Assembly: GCA_038205805.1 (NCBI GenBank)
Contig: JBBRBO010000063.1
Span: 1 to 21,030, forward strand
Source of the DNA: JBBSBY01 sp038205805
Lineage (GTDB): Bacteria > Desulfobacterota > Desulfomonilia > Desulfomonilales > Desulfomonilaceae
Reading direction: 5' to 3'
DNA length: 21,030 bases
This document shows positions 1-7,313 of this stretch, piece after piece. The stretch's first letter is position 1, and every line of letters begins with the position of its first letter. The translations under genes and the position numbers were made by a program. The notes under the pieces are model-generated. The model did not search any database and was not told the DNA's origin. It saw only the letters and a list, made by a program, of their open reading frames with translations.

Positions 1-1
1 G

Positions 2-277
2 GCCAACCTGGTGATTACTTTAGGGTTCAACATGCTGGGGATCTGCGTGGACACTCATGTGCACCGCGTAAGCAATCGACTTGGTTACGTGAAGACTAAG
101 ACACCCGATGAGACTGAAACAGCGCTTCGGGCCAAGTTACCTAAAGAATATTGGATCGAGATCAATGACTTGTTAGTGATATGGGGCCAGAACATTTGTC
201 GGCCCATCTCGCCGTTTTGTTCGCAATGCGCGTTAGCTGCCCATTGCATGCAGGTAGGGGTAGAAAAGCATCGTTAG
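2..277 (+). CDS. nth: Endonuclease III, C-terminal part (partial, 5' end outside window)
   Basis: This is a base-excision repair DNA glycosylase/AP lyase that removes oxidised pyrimidines. The reading frame is open to the left edge, so the true start lies upstream and only about 91 C-terminal residues are present. Two family hallmarks are visible. The segment VDTHVHRVSNRLG follows the helix-hairpin-helix and holds the catalytic aspartate. Near the end, four cysteines spaced C-x6-C-x2-C-x5-C (CRPISPFCSQCALAAHC) form the 4Fe-4S cluster loop. The stop is TAG at 275-277. The first in-frame GTG (11) is internal to the domain and is not a credible start. MutY is less likely, because the protein ends just after the cluster with no C-terminal domain. 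Confidence 0.93.
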   Translation, partial: ANLVITLGFNMLGICVDTHVHRVSNRLGYVKTKTPDETETALRAKLPKEYWIEINDLLVIWGQNICRPISPFCSQCALAAHCMQVGVEKHR

Positions 278-613
278 GGACGCCTGGGGCAAAAACCGCA
301 CGGCAAATTCGTAATATTTGGGCTTTTTTCGCCCAAAAAAATGAATTACGGCGAACGTAGCACGAAGGCCGTCTGGTCGGGCATTTCTCATAAATCGCCT
401 ACAAATGGGAGTATTTTTCGTTTTCCCGCGTCTTGGCCCACTTTGGCACGGTTAGTGCTTATAAGAAGGCAGGTTATGGAGGAAGGACGCCAATTGATAT
501 GTATCGTCCATTTGAATTGTTACACACGTGAATTGCTATACATTACTCGTTAATTGATTGTCTGATAAAGCAGGCGTCCTCCTCTTACAACTCGAAATAA
601 TTATGTAGAAACT

Positions 614-642
614 AAAAAAAGCTTGATTCAAGCTTTTTTTTT
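614..642. terminator. Symmetrical rho-independent terminator-like hairpin
   Basis: GCTTG (621-625) and CAAGC (629-633) form a stem with a 3-nt loop ATT. Seven A residues precede it and nine T residues follow it (634-642). The A/T flanks also pair, so the structure can serve either strand. The G/C core is short (5 bp). It lies 337 bp after nth and 275 bp before the iscS-like gene, so it probably separates the two transcripts. Confidence 0.55.
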
Positions 643-857
643 GCCTTCATTACGGCTACCGTCGTGCGCAGCGCCATTCCGGAGCTAGTGGTTTGAGCAT
701 CGTCGTCATCCCTACGGAACCGCATGGGGAGCCTTGTGCGCCGACGTGCTCGACGGAGACGCCCACGGTCGCCGGAAGGAAAAAGGCTCCAACTCGGCGG
801 CCGGCCTTACTTATCCCCGCCGCTCCTTCATTGACATCTCCGGTCCATGTATTTAAG

Positions 858-887
858 TTGAAGTATACATATACATTAGACTAACTA
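858..887 (+). promoter_or_regulatory. Possible promoter of the iscS-iscU transcript
   Basis: TTGAAG at 858-863 resembles a -35 box and TAACTA at 882-887 a weak -10 box, with an 18-bp AT-rich spacer. It lies 29 bp before the ATG at 917. The match is weak and no operator-like repeat is evident, so this is a candidate only. Confidence 0.28.
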
Positions 888-916
888 TAGCGTAGGACGC
901 TCAAAGGGAGCTTGAA

Positions 917-2095
917 ATGAGAACAATTAATATGGACCATGTGGCGGCGTGTCCTCTTTCGGAAGACGTTGTGAATGCGATGCTGCCGTTTCTCAAAGAG
1001 AAATTCGGCAATCCTTCCAGCATGCACAGCCTAGGGGAAGAAGTCACTGACGCCATCGAGGAGGCGCGCGCCAAAACCGGTAAGCTTATCAACGCCAGAC
1101 CGGATGATGTTATTTTCACCTCAGGCGGGACGGAATCTAATAACTGGGCGCTTAAGGGCATAGTCGCAGCCAATCGATCCAAGGGCAATCATGTCATAAT
1201 ATCGTCCATTGAACACTTCTCGATTATGCATGCGGTGAAGGCTCTGGAGAAACAAGGTATTGAAATCACGCGGCTTCCCGTGGATAAATATGGCGTAGTT
1301 GACCCGGAGGAGGTCGAAAAGGCCGTCACACCGCAGACGGTTTTGATCTCGGTCATGCACGCAAACAACGAGATCGGCACAATTGAACCTATAGCCGAGA
1401 TCGGCGCAATCGCGAAATCGCACAAGATCCCCTTTCACTCGGATGCGGTGGCGACGGTTGGGGTAATTCCCGTGGACGTCGAGGCTATGAATGTGGATCT
1501 ACTCTCTATGGCGGCCAATCCCATGTGCGGTCCTCAGGGTGTAGGCGCCCTTTACGTCCGTAGGGGCGTGAAGATCGCGCCGCTCATGGATGGCGGTATT
1601 CAGGAGCGCGGCCTGCGCGCCGGCACCGAAAACGTGCTGGGTATCATCGGCATGGGCAAGGCGGCTGAAATGGCGGACGAGCAGATGGACGCACGCATAG
1701 CGCACGTCACGCCTCTTCGGGATCGCCTTATTAAGGAGATTCCCGCCGCAATCGAAGAGGTCTACGTTGTCGGCCATCCCACCAATCGCCTGCCCGGAAA
1801 CGTGAGCATTATCGTAAAATATGTCGAAGGCGAATCAATGCTCTTGTTTTTGGACATGGAAGGGGTGAAAATAGCGAGCGGCTCAGCTTGTATATCCCGG
1901 TCGCTCAAGGTTTCCCATGTAATGCTCGCTATGGGCATTGATGCGGGCAATGCGCAGGGTTCGCTATTGTTCACATTGGGTCAGGACAATACCATGCAGG
2001 ACGTGGAGGATGTGCTCCATATTCTGCCGCCTATCGTCCAAAAACTCAGGGAGATGTCGCCGCTTTACAAACGGACGGCGCATCACAAAGGCTGA
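917..2095 (+). CDS. IscS/NifS-like protein lacking the PLP lysine (probably inactive as a desulfurase)
   Basis: This is a class V aminotransferase-fold protein of 392 residues, full length for IscS/NifS. The ATG is preceded by GGGAG (906-910) at 6 nt. Family motifs are present: FTSGGTESNNWALKG (67-81), H100 in the IEH motif, SVMHANNEIG (145-154), HSD (174-176), RAGTEN (234-239) and the sulfur-accepting Cys loop SGSACISRSL with C325. Residues needed for chemistry are not. The usual His-Lys PLP anchor is Asn201-Pro202 (AANPMCGPQG), the PLP-contacting Gln after HSDA is Ala179, and the substrate-carboxylate Arg is Leu351 (GSLLFTLGQ). From memory, Archaeoglobus fulgidus IscS has the same three changes (Asn-Asp at the anchor, Ala, Leu) and no desulfurase activity, while still forming a complex with IscU. 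With iscU directly downstream, a role as an IscU partner using sulfide or another sulfur source is inferred. Confidence 0.9.
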   Translation: MRTINMDHVAACPLSEDVVNAMLPFLKEKFGNPSSMHSLGEEVTDAIEEARAKTGKLINARPDDVIFTSGGTESNNWALKGIVAANRSKGNHVIISSIEHFSIMHAVKALEKQGIEITRLPVDKYGVVDPEEVEKAVTPQTVLISVMHANNEIGTIEPIAEIGAIAKSHKIPFHSDAVATVGVIPVDVEAMNVDLLSMAANPMCGPQGVGALYVRRGVKIAPLMDGGIQERGLRAGTENVLGIIGMGKAAEMADEQMDARIAHVTPLRDRLIKEIPAAIEEVYVVGHPTNRLPGNVSIIVKYVEGESMLLFLDMEGVKIASGSACISRSLKVSHVMLAMGIDAGNAQGSLLFTLGQDNTMQDVEDVLHILPPIVQKLREMSPLYKRTAHHKG

Positions 2096-2119
2096 GAAGG
2101 GTCCGGTCTAGATCAGGCC

Positions 2120-2146
2120 GCCGATTATCGGCAGCGTCCGGACGCT
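2120..2146. other. Two adjacent perfect palindromes between iscS-like gene and iscU
   Basis: GCCGATTATCGGC (2120-2132, one central base) is followed directly by the 14-bp perfect palindrome AGCGTCCGGACGCT (2133-2146). Both lie in the 104-bp spacer. No T-run follows, so termination is unlikely. An mRNA processing or stability stem, or a protein-binding site, is possible. Confidence 0.4.
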
Positions 2147-2199
2147 CGCGAATGAGGAAAGAGAGCCAAGCCGTAAATTAACTCTACCAGGGGGTAGCC

Positions 2200-2682
2200 A
2201 TGTATAGTGAAGTTGTAATGGATCATTTCAAAAACCCGCGCAATGTGGGAGAAATAGCCGACGCCGACGGCGTAGGTGAAGTGGGGAATCCCGCATGCGG
2301 CGATATTATGGCCTTTTTTATTAAGGTAAAGGACGACCGTCTTCAAGACGTGAAGTTTAAGACATTCGGTTGCGGGGCCGCCATAGCGGTATCAAGCATG
2401 GTAAGCGAAATGGCTATGGGTAAAACCTTGGACGAAGCCATGAAAATCACCAACAGTTCCGTGATTGACGCCCTTGAGGGACTTCCCAAGAAGAAACATC
2501 ACTGCTCCAACCTTGGCGCTGATGCGCTTCATCGCGCCATCGAGGACTATCGCGCCAAACAAAAGGGCAAGTCGTACGAGAAACCCCAGGACGGCCCGGA
2601 AGTCTGCTCATGTCCCGTATGTGATGTGAACGACCCCGAAGAAAAACCCTACTGCGCGTCCGCATGTGAGCGCACAAAGTAA
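2200..2682 (+). CDS. iscU: IscU-type Fe-S cluster scaffold protein with Cys-rich tail
   Basis: This is the scaffold on which 2Fe-2S clusters are assembled, 160 residues long. The three cluster ligands and the labilising aspartate are in place: GNPACGD (C33, D35), TFGCGAAIAVSSM (C58) and KKHHCSNLGADAL (H101, C102). The body closely resembles the Archaeoglobus-type IscU. Residues 131-160 form an extra tail with five cysteines (C136, C138, C141, C152, C156; C-x-C-x2-C then C-x3-C), which E. coli IscU lacks. The tail could bind its own metal or cluster. An AGGGGGT ribosome binding site precedes the ATG. The gene lies 104 bp after the lysine-less IscS gene on the same strand, probably in one operon. 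The symbol nifU is also used for this short form. Confidence 0.92.
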   Translation: MYSEVVMDHFKNPRNVGEIADADGVGEVGNPACGDIMAFFIKVKDDRLQDVKFKTFGCGAAIAVSSMVSEMAMGKTLDEAMKITNSSVIDALEGLPKKKHHCSNLGADALHRAIEDYRAKQKGKSYEKPQDGPEVCSCPVCDVNDPEEKPYCASACERTK

Positions 2683-2701
2683 TACCGATTCGCAGTCCCG
2701 C

Positions 2702-2755
2702 ATCAAAGAGTACTATTGAGGAGAACCTCCTTGAACGAAGGTTCTCCTTAAACGT
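2702..2755 (-). repeat. Family R repeat, copy R1 (short, terminal hairpin only)
   Basis: This 54-bp stretch matches the gene-facing end of copy R3 (10073-10214) over its whole length. It starts 19 bp after the iscU stop and ends 7 bp before the hicB ATG. The stem AGGAGAACCT / AGGTTCTCCT (about 2719-2749) has 10 pairs. No T-run follows. Confidence 0.65.
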
Positions 2756-2762
2756 CAAAGAC

Positions 2763-2954
2763 ATGAAAACTGTACGATACATATATTGGCAGGAAGAGGA
2801 CATGTGGCTCGGCTACATCGAGGAATTTCTTGATTACATGACACAAGGTGAAACCTTGGAAGAACTTCAGGAGAACCTCAGGGATATTTACGATGATTTG
2901 GTTGGAGGCAGGATCCCAGAAACTCGTCGTTTGGCTGAACTCCAGATCGTATGA
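2763..2954 (+). CDS. hicB: HicB-family antitoxin (short form)
   Basis: The 63-residue protein has the degenerate RNase-H-like HicB fold: a YIYWQEEDMWLGYIEEF strand pair, then the TQGETLEELQENL helix start. It has no C-terminal DNA-binding domain, so it matches the short HicB (UPF0150-like) class, which neutralises the HicA mRNA interferase. The stop overlaps the hicA start (ATGA at 2951-2954), giving the order antitoxin-toxin. No strong ribosome binding site is visible. The R1 hairpin ends 7 bp before the ATG and could affect translation. Because the partner hicA is frameshifted, this may be an orphan antitoxin. Confidence 0.85.
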   Translation: MKTVRYIYWQEEDMWLGYIEEFLDYMTQGETLEELQENLRDIYDDLVGGRIPETRRLAELQIV

Positions 2955-3126
2955 AGCGGTTCGAACTCATCCGCCGGATTGAGCAGCGAGGATGCGTCTT
3001 TATCCGCCATGGCGGCAAACACCATTGGTACCAAATCCTAGAACCGGCGTGTCTCAGCCAATCCCCCGCCACAACGAGATTAACGAGCATCTTGCCCGCT
3101 ATATTCTCAGAAAGCTGATGGACTGA
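2951..3126 (+). pseudogene. hicA: HicA-family mRNA interferase, frameshifted
   Basis: The first frame reads MKRFELIRRIEQRGCVFIRH, then GGKHHWYQ, a good HicA N-terminus with the catalytic His in the GGKHHW region. It then loses homology and stops early. One extra base in the AAA run at 3033-3035 would restore NPRTGVSQPIPRHNEINEHL and then ARYILRKLMD, ending at TGA 3124-3126, exactly as expected for a 58-59-residue HicA. The gene therefore carries a one-base deletion in a homopolymer. This is either a real inactivating mutation or a sequencing error. The start overlaps the hicB stop by 4 bp. Confidence 0.85.
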
Positions 3127-3157
3127 CCGAGTAAATGACTCTAATCCCAATGCGTAA

Positions 3158-5194
3158 CTAAAGCACGTCGGTATCAGGCCTCGTGCGCAGGTATTGCATA
3201 AGGTAGACGCAGGCGTATAGAGACGCCCCCGCTAAAAATATCGGCGTCCGTGAAGGAGATGCAAACCAGCTTTGCAGCGCATCGGGCCGCAACATACAAA
3301 GCGTCACAAAGAGCAGCAAAGGGATCTCATACCACTTATTGGCCGTCCGGAACCACCCTTGCGTCGCGGATACAAAGGCGAGAACACCGATTCCCGCAGT
3401 GATAAATACCCAAACAGCGGGCAGAATACCGTTCACGCCGATGAGCAGCAGCTCGTGATTGAAAATGAACATGAACGGGAGGATTGCGGTGCGGATATGG
3501 TACCGCAGGCCCTGCATTCCTGTTGCTATGGGCGGGGAACCAGCGATGGCCGATGCCGCGAAAGAGGCCAAACCCACGGGCGGAGTGTCGTCCGCCAAGA
3601 CCCCGAAATAGAAGCAAAATAGGTGAGCCGCCAGCATAGGCACCACAAATCCGTTTTCCGCTCCCACGGTGACGATGGCGGGCGCCGTGAGCGCCGCTAC
3701 CACAATGTATGTGGCTGTTGTGGGGATACCCATACCTATGATGACGCTGGCAAAGGCAGTCGCAGTCAACATGATGTAGATGTTGCCGTTACTTATTTCG
3801 TCGATGACCTCGGCCACGAGCCCGCCCAGACCCAAGGTGACCACGCCTACGATAATCCCTGCGCACGCCGTGGCCACGGCTACCCCGACCATGTTCCGTG
3901 CGCCCATAATGAGGCTTTCCAGGATCATGGCTCCGGCGGCCCTCAGCCCCTGGATGATGGATGTCCTCGCCGTGTACGCCTGCACGCAGTGTTGCGCCAG
4001 AATAACCGCCACCAGCGCCGCAATGGCGCGGAAGACCGCCGCTTGCGGGCTGCGACCGAGATACACCAGCTCGAAGAGAAGCTCGGCTATGGGAATCCAA
4101 TAGAATATTCCGGACACAAACGTGCGCCCGAATACGGGGAGTTCCGCTCGACTAATGCCCACCATGCCCAGCTTGCAGGCCTCCAGGTGGGTGATATAGA
4201 AGAGCCCGCCGTACGACAACAGGGCCGGGATAAGCGCCGCCTTCACCACCGCCATGTACGGGATGTTCAGATACTCCGCGATGATAAAAGCCGCTGCGCC
4301 CATAATCGGCGGCATCAACTGACCATCTATGCCGGCCGCCACTTCGATGGCCGCGGCCTTTGTCGCCGGATAGCCGACCTTCTTCATGAGCGGGATGGTG
4401 AAGGTTCCCGTGGTGACCACGTTCGCTATGCTTGAACCTGAAATCATCCCCGTCATTGCGCTGCCGAGGATGGCGGCCTTGGCAGGACCGCCCTTGAACC
4501 CGCCCATCAAGGAAAGGGCTAGTCGAATGAAATACGCCCCGGCGCCGGCCCGTTCCAGCATGGCGCCGAAGAGCACAAAGAGGAACACGATGTTCGCCGA
4601 GACATCCAGCGGCACGCCGTAAATGCCCTCCGTGGACATGGTGAGCTGCCCCAGCAGCCGTGTGAGCGACACCCCCTTGAAGGCGAGGATTTCCGGCATG
4701 TAGCGCCCGTAGAGCGCATAGAGGAGAAACATGATCGCTATTATGGGCAGGACTGCGCCGATGGAACGCCGTGCGGCCTCCAGGAGCGCAATGATTAGGA
4801 TTACCCCGCAGACGAGATCGCGTGGTAAGGGGTCCCCTTGACGACGACTTATCCCGTGATAGTCCAGCACGATATAGAGAGCGGCTATTCCCGCGATTAT
4901 TGCGGTGAAGAAGTACGCCGATGAAATAATGCGTGCTTCGGCGACGCGAGCCGGCTTTCTTTCGCGGCCGGCGACGAGGAAAATCAAGACCATCGCGAAG
5001 GCGAGATGGATTGCGCGAATAACCAAGCTGTCCAGGAGGAGAAAACCCGCAATGGACAACTGAAACAAGGACCAGCACAGGGCCACGCCTGCTATGAGGA
5101 GTCCCTGGTCTTCTATCCTGAAGGGGCCGCTCAACAACGGGTCGGCGTCATGAAGGGGTAGCGGCGCAGCGGGAGTATGTACGCTTTCACTCAT
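3158..5194 (-). CDS. TRAP transporter fused permease (4TM/12TM)
   Basis: The 678-residue integral membrane protein combines the small (DctQ-like, roughly residues 30-170) and large (DctM-like, roughly 180-660) TRAP subunits in one chain, as is usual in TAXI-type systems. It drives ion-coupled uptake of a substrate delivered by a periplasmic binding protein. Visible features are many hydrophobic segments, the conserved GSAMTGMISGSSIANVVTTG and the following GTFTIPLMKKVGYP, the AAGIDGQLMPPIMGAAAF segment, and a matching second half around GMGIPTTATYIVVAAL. The ATG at 5194 lacks a clear ribosome binding site. The likely partner is the TAXI protein at 7968-9029, separated by 2.8 kb of other genes. 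The first 22 codons and about 50 bp upstream are duplicated at 7068-7183. Substrate unknown. Confidence 0.93.
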   Translation of the reverse strand: MSESVHTPAAPLPLHDADPLLSGPFRIEDQGLLIAGVALCWSLFQLSIAGFLLLDSLVIRAIHLAFAMVLIFLVAGRERKPARVAEARIISSAYFFTAIIAGIAALYIVLDYHGISRRQGDPLPRDLVCGVILIIALLEAARRSIGAVLPIIAIMFLLYALYGRYMPEILAFKGVSLTRLLGQLTMSTEGIYGVPLDVSANIVFLFVLFGAMLERAGAGAYFIRLALSLMGGFKGGPAKAAILGSAMTGMISGSSIANVVTTGTFTIPLMKKVGYPATKAAAIEVAAGIDGQLMPPIMGAAAFIIAEYLNIPYMAVVKAALIPALLSYGGLFYITHLEACKLGMVGISRAELPVFGRTFVSGIFYWIPIAELLFELVYLGRSPQAAVFRAIAALVAVILAQHCVQAYTARTSIIQGLRAAGAMILESLIMGARNMVGVAVATACAGIIVGVVTLGLGGLVAEVIDEISNGNIYIMLTATAFASVIIGMGIPTTATYIVVAALTAPAIVTVGAENGFVVPMLAAHLFCFYFGVLADDTPPVGLASFAASAIAGSPPIATGMQGLRYHIRTAILPFMFIFNHELLLIGVNGILPAVWVFITAGIGVLAFVSATQGWFRTANKWYEIPLLLFVTLCMLRPDALQSWFASPSRTPIFLAGASLYACVYLMQYLRTRPDTDVL

Positions 5195-5244
5195 AGAACG
5201 TTTTTAGCACATTTTGCTTTCGAATTAGTACACTTAGTCGTTTA
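5129..5244. repeat. 116-bp direct repeat, copy A (TRAP permease start)
   Basis: About 95% identical (6 mismatches seen) to 7068-7183 in the same orientation. It covers the first 22 codons of the TRAP permease and 50 bp upstream. Similarity stops abruptly at both ends. Confidence 0.9.
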
Positions 5245-5312
5245 GTAACTTCTCAAAAAGGGAGGCGGAGTCAAGCTCTGATGTAACCGGTGAAAGTCTC
5301 GCAATCACCCGC

Positions 5313-6899
5313 TCAGAACAGAATGTCGGGCATGTTAGTTGGAACAAACCATATGGGAAGCGGAGTCATACCGCCATCAGGGAGTAACACCAAATAAATA
5401 TTCCTTTCGGCTTTGGTCCATCGCATAACTCCGCTTTCAGAAGGCGATTCCGACGGTAATGGAACAAACTTCAATCGGAAAAGTAGGAGCTGGAGAACAT
5501 TTTCTTTATCCCATCCCTCTGTCAAGATGATCAAGTTTTGTGACGACTCTTTTATCTCCCTGACAAAGTCCTCCTGATAGACCTGACTAGATTGCTTCCT
5601 TTTGTGCCACATGAGAGGCAAAAAGAACCAGCCACTCGCTAATCGATGTAAGTCGCCTGTAGCAATAATCTGCCCTGCCCCAATTACCACATGCGGTGCG
5701 TCCATCTTCCCTCTGGGAAATCTTCCGCACACTGTGCTCGAAAAGAGATTCGCCACCGTGGGAAGTTCCAACCAACTCGGATTGTATACCCTTACGCCCA
5801 CAAAATACTGCATGAAGAACCCGACAACAATCAGGCTCATGATAAGAGATAACTTGTGCCCGGAATCACTCTTATGGATTTCCATCAAGTGTGCAGCTAA
5901 GTGAACGATCGGTAAGGCGAAAAAGGGAATCAATGCGTACATATATTTGGGAGAATGCACCTTTCCGTAGTAGAAGTACGTAAACCCAGCTATTCCAAAC
6001 GCAAAGATACCAAGCAACCGCCACCGGCGATTTTTTACCATCAGAAAAAGACCGGCCAGTATCAAAATAGGCAAAAATATTCCGAAAAAACACATATAGA
6101 TGGTCAAATCGAACCATGGATTGATGTTAGCTATTGACGCGGCTGATTGGCCGTGAATCTGGATTTCGCGGATAATATCGGCCGGACTTACCCCGCTCAG
6201 CGCCATTGCGCTAGCTGCGACCAGCACTGTTGCAAGAGCAAGAATCGATGTCCTATATATGGCATCCTTCAAGTTTCCGCGATAAAGCAAAAATAGTGAT
6301 GAAGGCGCTATTAGCAGCAGGCTGTAGCGTATAAACGCAGCGAAACCTAAAATACACCCACTTAACAGCAGTATATAAATGTTTCGAGTACGAGAGACCG
6401 CGTATAGGGCGAATACGGCAAAACAGGCAGCCACAGCTTTGCTGTTCGGGTAAAAACTCCCGACGCTCGCTTCGGGAAAAAGAAGCATAATGAGTCCGCA
6501 TATCGGGATCGGGACGCTCGTCACTCTATTTAGAAGCAATGCGGAGAAAACTACGAATCCGAGACCGCAAATTGCACTCAGAGCCGCGAACGCGTTGTAA
6601 ACATCTATTTGCAGCGACCGTGCCAAAAAATAGAGAATCCAATAAATGCCGGGTTGGACAACGTAGCGGTATCCATCATAGAAAGAACCACCACTGCTTG
6701 ACATTTCGATCCCTTTCACAATACCGGCAGCGTTTCCATTCATCGGAGTCAGCGGGAAGACACCAATAGCTGCGTAGCAAATTAGAACTGCAAAGATGAT
6801 CCACGATATGAAAATCGCCCGTTGGGACAACATGGTCGAGATTTGTGCATTATAATTGCTGTCATTGTGATCTGTAACTTCTTTAGAGCTATCGGTCAT
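5313..6899 (-). CDS. Polytopic membrane protein, possible GT-C glycosyltransferase
   Basis: The 528-residue protein has about ten hydrophobic segments, starting near residue 29 (IFISWIIFAVLICYAAIGVF), with a soluble C-terminal part from about residue 395. The layout, with an N-terminal membrane helix, a long first outside loop ending in VVQPGIYWILYFLARSL and a C-terminal tail, resembles polyprenol-phosphate-dependent GT-C sugar transferases. No unmistakable catalytic motif was recognised, so the function is tentative. AGGAG lies about 8 nt before the ATG. The gene sits between the two copies of the 116-bp repeat and appears inserted between the TAXI gene and its permease. The encoded protein shows no link to TRAP transport. 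Confidence 0.75.
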   Translation of the reverse strand: MTDSSKEVTDHNDSNYNAQISTMLSQRAIFISWIIFAVLICYAAIGVFPLTPMNGNAAGIVKGIEMSSSGGSFYDGYRYVVQPGIYWILYFLARSLQIDVYNAFAALSAICGLGFVVFSALLLNRVTSVPIPICGLIMLLFPEASVGSFYPNSKAVAACFAVFALYAVSRTRNIYILLLSGCILGFAAFIRYSLLLIAPSSLFLLYRGNLKDAIYRTSILALATVLVAASAMALSGVSPADIIREIQIHGQSAASIANINPWFDLTIYMCFFGIFLPILILAGLFLMVKNRRWRLLGIFAFGIAGFTYFYYGKVHSPKYMYALIPFFALPIVHLAAHLMEIHKSDSGHKLSLIMSLIVVGFFMQYFVGVRVYNPSWLELPTVANLFSSTVCGRFPRGKMDAPHVVIGAGQIIATGDLHRLASGWFFLPLMWHKRKQSSQVYQEDFVREIKESSQNLIILTEGWDKENVLQLLLFRLKFVPLPSESPSESGVMRWTKAERNIYLVLLPDGGMTPLPIWFVPTNMPDILF

Positions 6900-6998
6900 A
6901 ACGCTTCTCCTGAATTGTGAACCGTTCTTCTTAGTTTAGAGAGGGCGCCTTTTGTAAACCTCGTCCGGGTTTGAGAGCCGTTCTTGCCGTAGGAGTTG

Positions 6999-7133
6999 TT
7001 AAAGATCACCGAACGGTCGTGGAGTGGTTCCTCCACCCCAGAAGGCGCTCGTATGGTAGCCCACAATGCTCAACAACGGATCGGCGTCATGAACAGGCGG
7101 CGGCGCAGCGGGAGTATGTACGCTTTCACTCAT
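6999..7133 (-). pseudogene. Truncated duplicate of the TRAP permease 5' end
   Basis: This 44-codon open frame starts with MSESVHTPAAPPPVHDADPLLS, differing from the intact permease only at residues 12 and 14 over the first 22 residues. It then switches to unrelated sequence and stops at TAA 6999-7001. The upstream 50 bp are also copied. It is a gene fragment left by duplication and is unlikely to be functional. Confidence 0.75.
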
Positions 7134-7183
7134 AGAACGTTTTTAGCACATTTTGCTTTCGAATCAGTACACTTAGTCGTTTA
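7068..7183. repeat. 116-bp direct repeat, copy B
   Basis: Partner of 5129-5244. Together the copies bracket 1.8 kb (5245-7067) holding the polytopic membrane protein gene. The rest of the 6900-7313 gap holds only a small hairpin (GTGGAG / CTCCAC, 7019-7036) and nothing else recognised. Confidence 0.9.
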
Positions 7184-7313
7184 TGAGATCGCCTTGATTG
7201 CTTCTTGTGAAGCCATGTGAACTACGGATTCAAGATTAGCGGGAAGGTTTTTGTTGAAAGATCGAAATCGGGACTTTGTATAGGGTTTTGCGCCGCGCTG
7301 AATCGAGATACGC

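Larger units (their letters stand above)
278..916. other. Intergenic region between nth and the iscS-like gene
   Basis: These 639 bp hold no convincing gene. The short open frames at 341-553 and 693-884 lack ribosome binding sites, domain-like sequence and family resemblance. A hairpin TTTGGGC (317-323) / GCCCAAA (331-337) with a T-rich 7-nt loop lies 40 bp after the nth stop. It is followed by A residues rather than T, so it is not a standard terminator for nth. A better terminator-like hairpin and a weak promoter candidate are listed separately. Confidence 0.6.

Noticed and set aside
693..884. 63-codon frame before the iscS-like gene
   Set aside because: No ribosome binding site, Pro/Thr-rich composition and no family resemblance.
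3623..4435. A 270-codon open frame on the + strand
   Set aside because: It lies wholly antisense to the TRAP permease and is very rich in His, Arg and Asp, as expected from the complement of hydrophobic codons. No start signal is present.
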